Shown piece after piece: positions 1 to 6,004 of a DNA stretch of 6,743 bases; position 1 is the first letter of the stretch; each line of letters opens with the position of its first letter. The translations under genes were made by a program, and so were the position numbers. The notes beneath the pieces were generated by a model. It was given only the letters and a program-made list of their open reading frames with translations. It was not told the origin of the DNA and did not search any database. The DNA is from Pseudobdellovibrionaceae bacterium (GTDB lineage Bacteria > Bdellovibrionota > Bdellovibrionia > Bdellovibrionales > Bdellovibrionaceae): NCBI GenBank assembly GCA_014376325.1, contig JACMRP010000081.1, forward strand, positions 1 to 6,743, written 5' to 3'.

Positions 1-652
1 ACTGACGAGCACCGTTCAGTACGATACTCGGAATGATCGATTCATGACGAGCAAAGGGATCCTGACAAGTTTCTCTTACGAATACGCGGGCGTCGGCGGG
101 GATTTGAAATATCAAAAGGGCACGGCGATTTTCCGTTACTTCAAAAATATCTTCTGGGATGTGATTTGGAGAAACTCTGCCACTTACGGCAAAATTGAAA
201 GTTTGGCTGGCGCACAAGTACCGCCATTCAATCAGCTTTACTTGCTCGGTGGACCTTATTCATTGCGTGGATACCGTCCTTATCAAGTCGGCAAACAAGT
301 TCGGTCCCAAAAGAAATACAACGATACCTTTGCCGCGAACGGTGGAAACGCCTTACTTGCAGAGCAGTCGGCACAGGTTTTCTACGGTGGACAACAGCAG
401 TTCCTTTACCAGACAGAATTGCAGTTCCCGCTGATTGGCGAAGCAAAAATCATGGGTGTCTTGTTCTACGATGTCGGACAGGCAGAAGATCAACTTAGAC
501 CGAACCGTTTCTTTGGGGACGTAGGTTTTGGTATCCGTTGGTTCTCGCCGATCGGACCGTTGCGCTTCGAATGGGGTTTCCCGATGAATCGTGATCCGAT
601 CTACAACCAAGATCCAATGATTTTCGACTTTTCGATCGGGACGCCGTTTTAA
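1..652 (+). CDS. bamA: BamA (Omp85 family), C-terminal beta-barrel, 5'-truncated by window edge
   Basis: This is the 3' end of the gene for BamA, the core of the BAM complex that folds and inserts beta-barrel proteins into the outer membrane. The reading frame is open from base 2, and base 1 is the last base of an earlier codon. The internal ATG at 44 is therefore not the start, because the residues before it (STVQYDTRNDRF) fit a barrel strand. Visible hallmarks are the loop-6 motif LRGY at 263-274 (family V/LRGF/Y), a GG followed by an FLYQTELQFPL strand, the FYDVGQ strand, and the near-C-terminal GIRWFSPIGPLRFEWG strand pair. The protein ends in phenylalanine (GTPF), as BAM-recognised barrels do. 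The N-terminal POTRA domains lie outside the window. TamA is a possible alternative, but the skp and lpxA genes directly downstream are the classic bamA context. Confidence 0.93.
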   Translation, partial: LTSTVQYDTRNDRFMTSKGILTSFSYEYAGVGGDLKYQKGTAIFRYFKNIFWDVIWRNSATYGKIESLAGAQVPPFNQLYLLGGPYSLRGYRPYQVGKQVRSQKKYNDTFAANGGNALLAEQSAQVFYGGQQQFLYQTELQFPLIGEAKIMGVLFYDVGQAEDQLRPNRFFGDVGFGIRWFSPIGPLRFEWGFPMNRDPIYNQDPMIFDFSIGTPF

Positions 653-665
653 GTTTTGGGTTTAA

Positions 666-693
666 TTAAAAATTATAAGTTTAAAAGTATTAT
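666..693 (+). promoter_or_regulatory. Possible weak sigma70-like promoter in the bamA-skp gap
   Basis: The 66-base gap between bamA and skp is very AT-rich. It contains TTAAAA (666-671, 4 of 6 matches to a -35 box), a 16-base spacer and TATTAT (688-693, 5 of 6 matches to a -10 box). That would start transcription near 700, leaving a short leader ahead of the skp ribosome site. A second -10-like hexamer, TATAAG, lies at 674-679 without a fitting -35. AT-rich DNA yields such matches by chance, so this is only a candidate. No hairpin terminator for bamA is visible here, so read-through from bamA is equally possible. Confidence 0.3.
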
Positions 694-708
694 TAACAGA
701 AAGAACTC

Positions 709-713
709 GGGAG
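709..713 (+). promoter_or_regulatory. Ribosome binding site of skp
   Basis: GGGAG lies 5 bases before the ATG at 719. It decides the start: a TTG at 656 would extend the same frame by 21 codons, but that would place a lysine- and asparagine-rich stretch in front of an otherwise perfect signal peptide. Confidence 0.75.
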
Positions 714-718
714 CAAAT

Positions 719-1225
719 ATGAAAACATTCATCGCAACGATCGCCGGAATCCTATTAGTGACAAGCATGTCTCAGGCCGCTGAAACAAAAATCGGATTTG
801 TCGATATGCAAAAAGCTATTCAAGCGACGGCTGCTGGCAAAAAAGCGAAGACCGAACTTGAAGGCGAATTTAATAAAAAGAAAAAAGAACTCGAGAAAAA
901 AGAAGCCGATTTGAAAAAAATGGGCGAAGACCTCGAGCGCAAAAAAGCCGTCTTATCGGAAGAAGTTCTTGGTAAAAAACAGGCTGAATTTCAAGAAGAA
1001 ATGATGAAATACCGCGACGTCGTTGGCAAAAGCCAAGTCGAAATTCAAAAGAAAGAGCGCGACCTGACCGCTCCTATCTTAGAAAAAATGAAAAAGACGA
1101 TCGAAAAAGTAGCTAAAGAAAAAGGATACTCTGTTGTTCTTGAAAACAGCGCGATGGTTCTTTTTGCAGCGGCCGATTCTGATTTGACGGCGGAAGTAAT
1201 CAAATCTTACGAAAAAGAGAAATAG
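719..1225 (+). CDS. skp: Skp/OmpH-family periplasmic chaperone
   Basis: This is a 168-residue periplasmic chaperone of the OmpH/Skp family, which holds unfolded outer-membrane proteins and delivers them to BamA. Residues 1-20 form a Sec signal peptide: a Lys after the Met, a hydrophobic core (FIATIAGILLV), and a likely signal peptidase I site at SQA/A (or QAA/E one residue later). The mature protein begins with the family's KIGFVDMQKA strand. It is followed by a long, strongly charged Lys/Glu coiled-coil region at about residues 38-115, the tentacles of Skp. A small beta-region (GYSVVLENS) comes next, and the end DLTAEVIKSYEK matches the usual OmpH C-terminus. The length is normal for the family. 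Position right after bamA fits the role. Oligomerisation as a trimer is known for E. coli Skp and only inferred here. Confidence 0.92.
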   Translation: MKTFIATIAGILLVTSMSQAAETKIGFVDMQKAIQATAAGKKAKTELEGEFNKKKKELEKKEADLKKMGEDLERKKAVLSEEVLGKKQAEFQEEMMKYRDVVGKSQVEIQKKERDLTAPILEKMKKTIEKVAKEKGYSVVLENSAMVLFAAADSDLTAEVIKSYEKEK

Positions 1226-1234
1226 ATTTAGATC

Positions 1235-2053
1235 ATGAAAATTCACCCAACAAGTGTCGTATCACCTGATGTTGAAATTGGTGCGGATGTTGAAATCGGC
1301 CCTTATTGCCTTATCCAAGGTAAGGGGAAGATCGGCAAAGGGACCTTTATTGAAGGTCACATGACCCTCGGTTACAGGCACGGCTACATCGAAATCGGAG
1401 AGAACAATCATTTCTCTCCGGGCTCGGTGATCGGCGGACCTCCGCAAGACGTGACCTACAAGGGAGAAGAAACTCGTTTGATCATCGGAAGTAACAACAC
1501 CTTTCGAGAGTTTTCGACGGTGAATCTGGCCACCGCGAAGGGTGATAAAAAAACCGAGATCGGCGATAACTGTTACTTGATGGCGTACACGCACATCGGT
1601 CACGATTGCAAGATCGGCAATAACGTCATCATCGCGAACGACAGTCATCTTGCCGGTCATTGCGAAATCGAAGACAACGTCGTGATTAGCGGACTCTGTG
1701 GATTTAATCAGTTCACGCGGGTTGGTCGCGGCGCTTTCGTTGCCGGCAGTTCGGTCGTTAATAAAGATATTCCCCCATTCGCGAAAGCGCAGGGCAATTA
1801 CGCCGTTGTTCGGGCCACAAATAAAATCGGTTTGATCCGAAAAGGATTTTCGCGGGATGAGGCCAACAACATCCACAAAGCGATCCGAATCATGGCGATG
1901 GGCACCGGCACCGTGAATGAAAACCTCGAGCGCATTATTCAAGAATGCAAGCCGAGTGAAAATCTAGAACACTTTGTTCATTTTATAAAAAGCTCAAAAC
2001 GCGGCATCGCTATTGGCCGCAATCAAAAAGAGGTCGGTGATGACGAGTCCTAA
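1235..2053 (+). CDS. lpxA: LpxA, UDP-GlcNAc (or UDP-GlcNAc3N) O/N-acyltransferase
   Basis: LpxA catalyses the first lipid A step in the cytoplasm, moving an (R)-3-hydroxyacyl chain from ACP to position 3 of the UDP-sugar. The 272-residue protein (E. coli 262) begins with left-handed beta-helix hexapeptide repeats (VEIGAD, VEIGPY, GKIGKG and others, about residues 8-185). It then has the helical C-terminal domain with IGLIRKGFSRDE. The catalytic histidine of E. coli (His125) is conserved as H123 in THIGHDC, with H120 and H142 matching His122 and His144. G171 aligns with Gly173, the hydrocarbon-ruler residue that in E. coli allows C14 chains. Odd points: E. coli His160 is N158 here, Lys76 is T74, and the HRGT motif reads NLAT (97-100). 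The C-terminal tail is about 13 residues longer than in E. coli. The start is 9 bases after skp with no clear Shine-Dalgarno; the end overlaps the next gene by 14 bases. The family is certain; the acceptor sugar is not. Confidence 0.96.
   Translation: MKIHPTSVVSPDVEIGADVEIGPYCLIQGKGKIGKGTFIEGHMTLGYRHGYIEIGENNHFSPGSVIGGPPQDVTYKGEETRLIIGSNNTFREFSTVNLATAKGDKKTEIGDNCYLMAYTHIGHDCKIGNNVIIANDSHLAGHCEIEDNVVISGLCGFNQFTRVGRGAFVAGSSVVNKDIPPFAKAQGNYAVVRATNKIGLIRKGFSRDEANNIHKAIRIMAMGTGTVNENLERIIQECKPSENLEHFVHFIKSSKRGIAIGRNQKEVGDDES
1268..1303 (+). repeat. Imperfect 18-bp tandem duplication within lpxA
   Basis: Two adjacent 18-base units (1268-1285 and 1286-1303) both start GATGTTGAAAT and differ at only a few bases. 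They encode DVEIGA and DVEIGP, two successive hexapeptide turns of the beta-helix. This is the DNA trace of the protein repeat rather than a separate genetic element. Confidence 0.6.
2028..2034 (+). promoter_or_regulatory. Ribosome binding site of the oxidoreductase, inside lpxA
   Basis: AAGAGGT lies 5-6 bases before the ATG at 2040 and within the last codons of lpxA. It supports that ATG over an in-frame TTG at 2013 (nine codons longer) and a GTG at 2037. Confidence 0.7.
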
Positions 2054-2972
2054 ACTTCGCGCGGCGGTTGTCGGGGTCGGTTACCTAGGGACGTTTCACG
2101 CCCAAAAGTATTTAAAGAACCCCGCGGTCCAACTTGTCGGAGTTTGCGATTTTTCTCCCGCGCAAGCTGATAAAGTTGCGGCGGAACTTGGTGTTGCGGC
2201 AGTTCACAAGGCTCAGGATTTGATCGGCCAGGTGGATTTGGTCACGATTTCCGCGAGCACTCAGTCCCACTTCGAGCTTGCTAAATTGTTTATCGAAAAT
2301 GGAATTCACGTCAATGTTGAAAAGCCTATCACGGCAACGGTCGCGCAAGCCGAAGAGCTTGTCGCGCTCGCGAGGCAGAAAAACGTTTTGCTCGCTGTCG
2401 GACATATCGAAAGATTTAATCCAGCTATTTTAGAATTAAAAAAGCATATGAAAAATGCGAAGCACGTTCAGCTAACCCGCCTTGCGACCTACAAGGCACG
2501 CGGTGCGGACGTCAGTGTGCTTCATGATCTGATGATCCACGACATGGATTTATTGTACTGGCTATCGGACAGCGAGATTGAAAGTTTCACGGCATCTGGC
2601 TCGAAATTGATTTCGTCAGAACTGGATACGGCCCAGGTCACCGCAAAGATGAAGTCCGGACTGGTCGTTGAAATCAACGTTAGCCGCGTTTCTTCAAATA
2701 TGCAGCGCTGGATCCGCGTGACTCAGGCCGAAAGCATTATTTACGTAAACACGGGAACGCTCGAGATCGAAAAGTGCGAACCTGGCGGCGGCGATGCACC
2801 GGTCAAAATAACCGCTTGGACCGTGACCAAAGAAGACGCCCTTCAAAAAGAAACGGACGCATTCATCGCGGCGGTCGCGAATAAAACCTCTTTACCGGTA
2901 AACGGAATGGACGGGCTCAAGGCACTGAAAGCGATTGAAGACATTAAAGCCAAAATCGAGGCCACGCTATGA
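2040..2972 (+). CDS. Gfo/Idh/MocA-family NAD(P)-dependent oxidoreductase, GnnA-like candidate
   Basis: This 310-residue sugar dehydrogenase has an N-terminal Rossmann fold with the nucleotide loop GVGYLG (12-17), an Asp (D37) ending strand 2, and the family's EKP motif (94-96, with the Lys usually catalytic). The substrate domain starts with GHIERFNPA (121-129), and HDLMIHDMD (162-170) holds the Asp/His pair typical of Gfo/Idh enzymes. Its place between lpxA and lpxB suggests a role on the lipid A sugar. The best candidate is GnnA, which oxidises the 3-OH of UDP-GlcNAc so that GnnB can aminate it to UDP-GlcNAc3N; in Acidithiobacillus ferrooxidans gnnA and gnnB lie between lpxA and lpxB. No aminotransferase gene is present here, so the function is inferred. 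It overlaps lpxA by 14 bases and lpxB by 4 (ATGA). Family confidence is high, GnnA assignment moderate. Confidence 0.8.
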   Translation: MTSPKLRAAVVGVGYLGTFHAQKYLKNPAVQLVGVCDFSPAQADKVAAELGVAAVHKAQDLIGQVDLVTISASTQSHFELAKLFIENGIHVNVEKPITATVAQAEELVALARQKNVLLAVGHIERFNPAILELKKHMKNAKHVQLTRLATYKARGADVSVLHDLMIHDMDLLYWLSDSEIESFTASGSKLISSELDTAQVTAKMKSGLVVEINVSRVSSNMQRWIRVTQAESIIYVNTGTLEIEKCEPGGGDAPVKITAWTVTKEDALQKETDAFIAAVANKTSLPVNGMDGLKALKAIEDIKAKIEATL

Positions 2973-4117
2973 ATCAAGTGATGATCGTTGCTGCAGAAGC
3001 CTCCAGCGTGACTTACGCGCAGCGATTGCTTGAATACTGGCAGAGTGAAAATAAAAAAATCAAAGCCTTCGGTGTCGGAAGTAAGGACATGGAAAAGCTT
3101 GGTTTTGAGCGCATCGGCAAGGCGGAAGAAATGGCCGTCGTTGGTGCGGCAGAAATCATCAGCGCATACAGCCGCCTTAAAAAAGTATTTGACGATTTGG
3201 TGGCAGCGGCTGCCGAGCGGCGACCTAACGTCGTGATCGTCATGGATTATCCAGAATTTAATTTAATGCTTTCAAAAAAATTACACGCGCTCGGAATACC
3301 GGTCGTGTATTACATTTCTCCGCAAGTGTGGGCATGGCGAAAAGGTCGCGTAAAGACGATCCAAAAATACTGCCAAAAAGTTTTTGTGCTGTTTCCGTTT
3401 GAAGTTGCTTTCTATAAAGAGCACGACGTCCCTTGCCAATTTGTCGGTCATCCAATTTTGGACGAATTGGATGAAAAACTTTTTGATCCGGTTTATCGCA
3501 AAAATCACCGCAATCAGTGTGGTATTCGCGACGACGAAATCGTGGTCGGCCTGATGCCCGGCAGTCGCAATCTCGAACTTAAACAGCATTTTGCGATCCA
3601 GTTAGAAGTTGCAAAAAAACTCGCGCTCAAACACCAGAACGTCAAAGTTTTGATCATGGTCGCGCCGACTTTTGAAAAAGAAAAGCTGGAACCTTATCTC
3701 GAAGACTTCCGCTTGGAATACATTGTGATGAAGGACGATCCCGCACGCATGGTCCATCTAGCAGATTTTGTATTGGTTGCCTCTGGCACCGCAACTTTAA
3801 TGGTGGGCCTTTTGCAGAAGCCAATGGTCATCATGTACCGTATGAAATTCATGACCGGACTTTTTGCGAAAATCATGATTCGCGGAGTAAAGTATTTTGG
3901 CTTAGTGAATTTGATTTTGGGCCGCGAAGTATGCCCCGAGCGCTGGCAGTCCGGCGCCAACACGGAAACGTTATTTACGCTGATGGACCGCTATTTTACG
4001 GACCCGGCTTACACGGCCAAGGTTCGTGAAGATCTTGCCGGTCTCAGGCAACATCTAGGCGATAAAGGTGCTACGAAACGGGTGGCCGAATCGCTAGAAG
4101 AGTATTTCAAATCATGA
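2969..4117 (+). CDS. lpxB: LpxB, lipid A disaccharide synthase
   Basis: LpxB is a GT-B (GT19) glycosyltransferase on the inner face of the inner membrane. It joins UDP-2,3-diacyl-glucosamine and lipid X into the beta-1',6 disaccharide. The 382 residues match the E. coli length. Clear motifs are VMDYPEFN (91-98, where D93 matches the essential Asp98 of E. coli), YYISPQVWAWRKGRV (114-128), FPFE (142-145), GHPILD (160-165), MPGSR (196-200, with the essential Arg as R200), SGTATL (272-277), PMVIMYRM and LVNLILGRE. Odd points: the N-terminal GEASGD signature reads AEASSV (9-14), and the Glu after SGTAxL is M278. A GAGG at 2958-2961 precedes the ATG by 7 bases. The gene overlaps both neighbours by ATGA. 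Synteny makes the assignment secure despite the substitutions. Confidence 0.95.
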   Translation: MNQVMIVAAEASSVTYAQRLLEYWQSENKKIKAFGVGSKDMEKLGFERIGKAEEMAVVGAAEIISAYSRLKKVFDDLVAAAAERRPNVVIVMDYPEFNLMLSKKLHALGIPVVYYISPQVWAWRKGRVKTIQKYCQKVFVLFPFEVAFYKEHDVPCQFVGHPILDELDEKLFDPVYRKNHRNQCGIRDDEIVVGLMPGSRNLELKQHFAIQLEVAKKLALKHQNVKVLIMVAPTFEKEKLEPYLEDFRLEYIVMKDDPARMVHLADFVLVASGTATLMVGLLQKPMVIMYRMKFMTGLFAKIMIRGVKYFGLVNLILGREVCPERWQSGANTETLFTLMDRYFTDPAYTAKVREDLAGLRQHLGDKGATKRVAESLEEYFKS

Positions 4118-5136
4118 AGGGTCTCGGCGCTTTGACGGGACTCTATCGCGGAGTCGTGAAAGCAAAAAATTACCTGTACGAACATGACTATCTTCAGGCG
4201 ATAGAGATTTCGGTGCCCGTTTTGAGCATTGGAAATTTGACCATGGGTGGTACCGGAAAAACACCACTGGCGGATTTTTGTATTAAGTATTATCTACGAA
4301 AACACCTGCAGGTTACGGTCGTCAGCCGCAATTACCGCGCAGAAGCCAAAGAGATTTCTAAGGTCGATACGAAGCGGCCAAATGCGGCTCAGTATTATGG
4401 CGACGAACCTGTCCTTCTCGCGATCAGAAACCCAATGATCGATGTTTTTGTTGGTCCGGAAAAATTCGAAACGGCACAAGTTGCGGTGGCAAAAAATCCG
4501 CCCCAGTTGGTCATCATCGATGACGGATTTCAGCACCGTAAACTTCATCGTGATCTGGATATCGTCATTCTGGACGCCACTGAAAAACGCGAAAATTACG
4601 AATGCATCCCGACGGGTCGTGCGCGGGAGCCTTTCGAAAACCTTGCTCGGGCCGACGCCATAGTTGTCACTAAAATTAACTTGGTTAGCGAAGCCGAAGT
4701 AAATCATCTGGTCAGCCAGTTAGAAACTCAATTTGGTAAACCCGTTTTTTGTTTTGCTTTTGATCTTGTTCGGCTGATGCAGAAATCTGTAGCTCCTTAC
4801 CGAGATTTGTCGGGATGCGGTGGTTTGCGTTGTCAGCTTATCAGCGGCATCGGACAGCCGCAGGGTTTTGAAGACGGGATCAAAAAATTTGGCTTAGTGA
4901 TCGATAAACATCATCGCTTTGAAGATCATCACGTTTACACTGCTGAAAATGTCGCTACAATCATATCGGATCTTGAACGCGCAGGAATTACCGACGCCAT
5001 CACAACCGAAAAAGATTTTGTAAAATTACGAGCACTTTGGCCACAAGACGCGCCCTTATGGGTCGCGCCGCTCGAAGTTCGTTTGCTTGGACGGGAGGAT
5101 TCATTTTATGAAATCCTGGATCAAGTCTTTCATTAA
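4114..5136 (+). CDS. lpxK: LpxK, tetraacyldisaccharide 4'-kinase
   Basis: LpxK is a membrane-associated P-loop kinase that phosphorylates the 4' position of the tetraacyl disaccharide made by LpxB, giving lipid IVA. The 340-residue protein has the Walker A region GNLTMGGTGKTP (40-51). GDEP (96-99) carries D97, equivalent to the catalytic Asp99 of Aquifex LpxK, and DDGFQH (136-141) is the family signature. The second half shows SGIGQPQGF (244-252), a His-rich HHRFEDHHVY (266-275) matching the family's FPDHHxY, and TTEKDFVKL (297-305). The N-terminal membrane-binding segment looks short and weakly hydrophobic. Two motifs deviate: the usual SRGYG reads SRNYR (71-75), and the usual GPLRE reads GRARE (168-172). 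A purine-rich AGAAGAG (4096-4102) lies 11 bases before the ATG. It overlaps lpxB by ATGA and the next gene by 29 bases. Confidence 0.95.
   Translation: MKGLGALTGLYRGVVKAKNYLYEHDYLQAIEISVPVLSIGNLTMGGTGKTPLADFCIKYYLRKHLQVTVVSRNYRAEAKEISKVDTKRPNAAQYYGDEPVLLAIRNPMIDVFVGPEKFETAQVAVAKNPPQLVIIDDGFQHRKLHRDLDIVILDATEKRENYECIPTGRAREPFENLARADAIVVTKINLVSEAEVNHLVSQLETQFGKPVFCFAFDLVRLMQKSVAPYRDLSGCGGLRCQLISGIGQPQGFEDGIKKFGLVIDKHHRFEDHHVYTAENVATIISDLERAGITDAITTEKDFVKLRALWPQDAPLWVAPLEVRLLGREDSFYEILDQVFH
5093..5098 (+). promoter_or_regulatory. Ribosome binding site of the acyltransferase, inside lpxK
   Basis: GGGAGG lies 9 bases before the ATG at 5108 and is embedded in the lpxK coding sequence. It is the strongest Shine-Dalgarno in the window. 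It argues against an in-frame TTG at 5087, which would put this very site inside the gene. Confidence 0.8.
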
Positions 5137-6004
5137 CTCTATCATCCGCGGTGTCAGTTTTCTTTGGTTTCAACTGCCAAGGTCGGTCGTGCGCGGGATG
5201 GGCGCGCTCGTTGGATTTTTGTGGATTGATCTGTTTCGCATCCGCAGGGACGTCGTTGCGGACAACATGAAAATTGCTTTTCCAGAATGGACCGAAGCGG
5301 AAAGATGGCGCGTTGGCCGTGCGAGCGTTTACAATATGGGCCGCGGCTTTTTTGAACTCTTTACTGTCCCGCACCTGGATCAAAAATGGTTAGATCGCAC
5401 CGTCGACTTTCATGGTCTCGAAATTTATCAAACGGCGCTCGCAAAAGAAAAAGGTGTTTTGTTAATGAGTCTGCATTTAGGGAATGGGGACGTCGGGACT
5501 TCGGCGCTAGTCATGAAGGGCTACCCCGTAAGTATCATCACAAAGTTATTTAGAAATAAGTTCGTGAATGATCTTTGGTTTACTTTCCGCGGGGCAAAAG
5601 GCGTCCGTTATATCGACGCCCACGGTCCGAGCAACGCCTTTGATATTTTAAAAACCTTGAAGCGAAAAGAAGGCCTTATTTTTGTCGTAGATCAGTTTAT
5701 GGGGCGTCCCTTCGGAATCCCGACCAAGTTTTTTGGTCGAGAGACCGGGACCGCTTACGGGCTCGCCCTTTTTGCCCTAAAAACTCGCGCCCCCGTGCTG
5801 CCACTTTATACCTACGAAGGGGCGGACCAACGCATGCACGTGGTCTTCGGGGATGAGGTTTTTTTCGACGACTTGGTTACCCCCGATAAAGAAGCCACAA
5901 TGCTTGCCATGACTCAGAGGTTTAATGATAAGATCGAGAGCATCATCCGGCAACATCCCGAACAGTGGATGTGGGTGCATCGACGTTGGAAGGAATACGA
6001 GTGA
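5108..6004 (+). CDS. LpxL/LpxM (HtrB)-family lipid A secondary acyltransferase
   Basis: This 298-residue lysophospholipid-acyltransferase-fold protein most likely adds a secondary acyl chain to the lipid A precursor at the inner membrane. The N-terminus is a hydrophobic, weakly amphipathic anchor (about residues 7-45), followed by RRDVVADNMKIAFPE, typical of HtrB proteins (usual form RRxxvxxNlxxaFPe). The catalytic block is SLHLGNGD (121-128). H123 and D128 form an HX4D motif where LpxL enzymes normally have HX4E, often HxGNWE. Downstream are VVDQFMGRPFGIPTKFFGR (about 198-216, the DQ and FFG motifs), APVLPLY, and the closing WMWVHRRWK, the family's C-terminal signature. It overlaps lpxK by 29 bases and the next gene by 4. 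Which acyl chain and position it serves (LpxL-like or LpxM-like) cannot be read from sequence. A role in another acyltransfer, for instance to ornithine or phospholipids, is less likely in this operon. Confidence 0.88.
   Translation: MKSWIKSFINSIIRGVSFLWFQLPRSVVRGMGALVGFLWIDLFRIRRDVVADNMKIAFPEWTEAERWRVGRASVYNMGRGFFELFTVPHLDQKWLDRTVDFHGLEIYQTALAKEKGVLLMSLHLGNGDVGTSALVMKGYPVSIITKLFRNKFVNDLWFTFRGAKGVRYIDAHGPSNAFDILKTLKRKEGLIFVVDQFMGRPFGIPTKFFGRETGTAYGLALFALKTRAPVLPLYTYEGADQRMHVVFGDEVFFDDLVTPDKEATMLAMTQRFNDKIESIIRQHPEQWMWVHRRWKEYE
5990..5994 (+). promoter_or_regulatory. Ribosome binding site of the DUF3108 lipoprotein gene
   Basis: AAGGA (within GGAAGGA, 5988-5994) lies 6 bases before a GTG at 6001 and inside the end of the acyltransferase gene. 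It supports GTG as the start; the next in-frame ATG (6022) would cut away the Arg and half of the signal peptide. Confidence 0.7.

Noticed and set aside
44..46. ATG at 44 as a start codon for a short 202-residue barrel protein
   Set aside because: The frame is open to the left edge and the upstream residues fit a BamA strand, so this is an internal methionine of a longer protein.
656..718. N-terminal extension of Skp from a TTG at 656
   Set aside because: The extension would bury the signal peptide 21 residues inside the protein and begins 3 bases after the bamA stop with no ribosome site; the ATG at 719 has both a ribosome site and a proper signal peptide.
881..920. Runs of six or seven adenines in skp that could allow slippage or a programmed frameshift
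   Set aside because: They simply encode the Lys-rich coiled coil; the frame continues normally to the expected family C-terminus and no alternative product is evident.
1262..1942. A 226-codon open frame on the minus strand, opposite lpxA
   Set aside because: It lies wholly within lpxA, which has clear hexapeptide repeats and catalytic motifs. The antisense protein shows no recognisable domain, signal or ribosome site and is best explained as a codon-bias shadow.
4294..4707. A 137-codon open frame on the minus strand within lpxK
   Set aside because: lpxK motifs (P-loop, GDEP, DDGFQH) occupy the plus strand here; the antisense frame has no supporting features.
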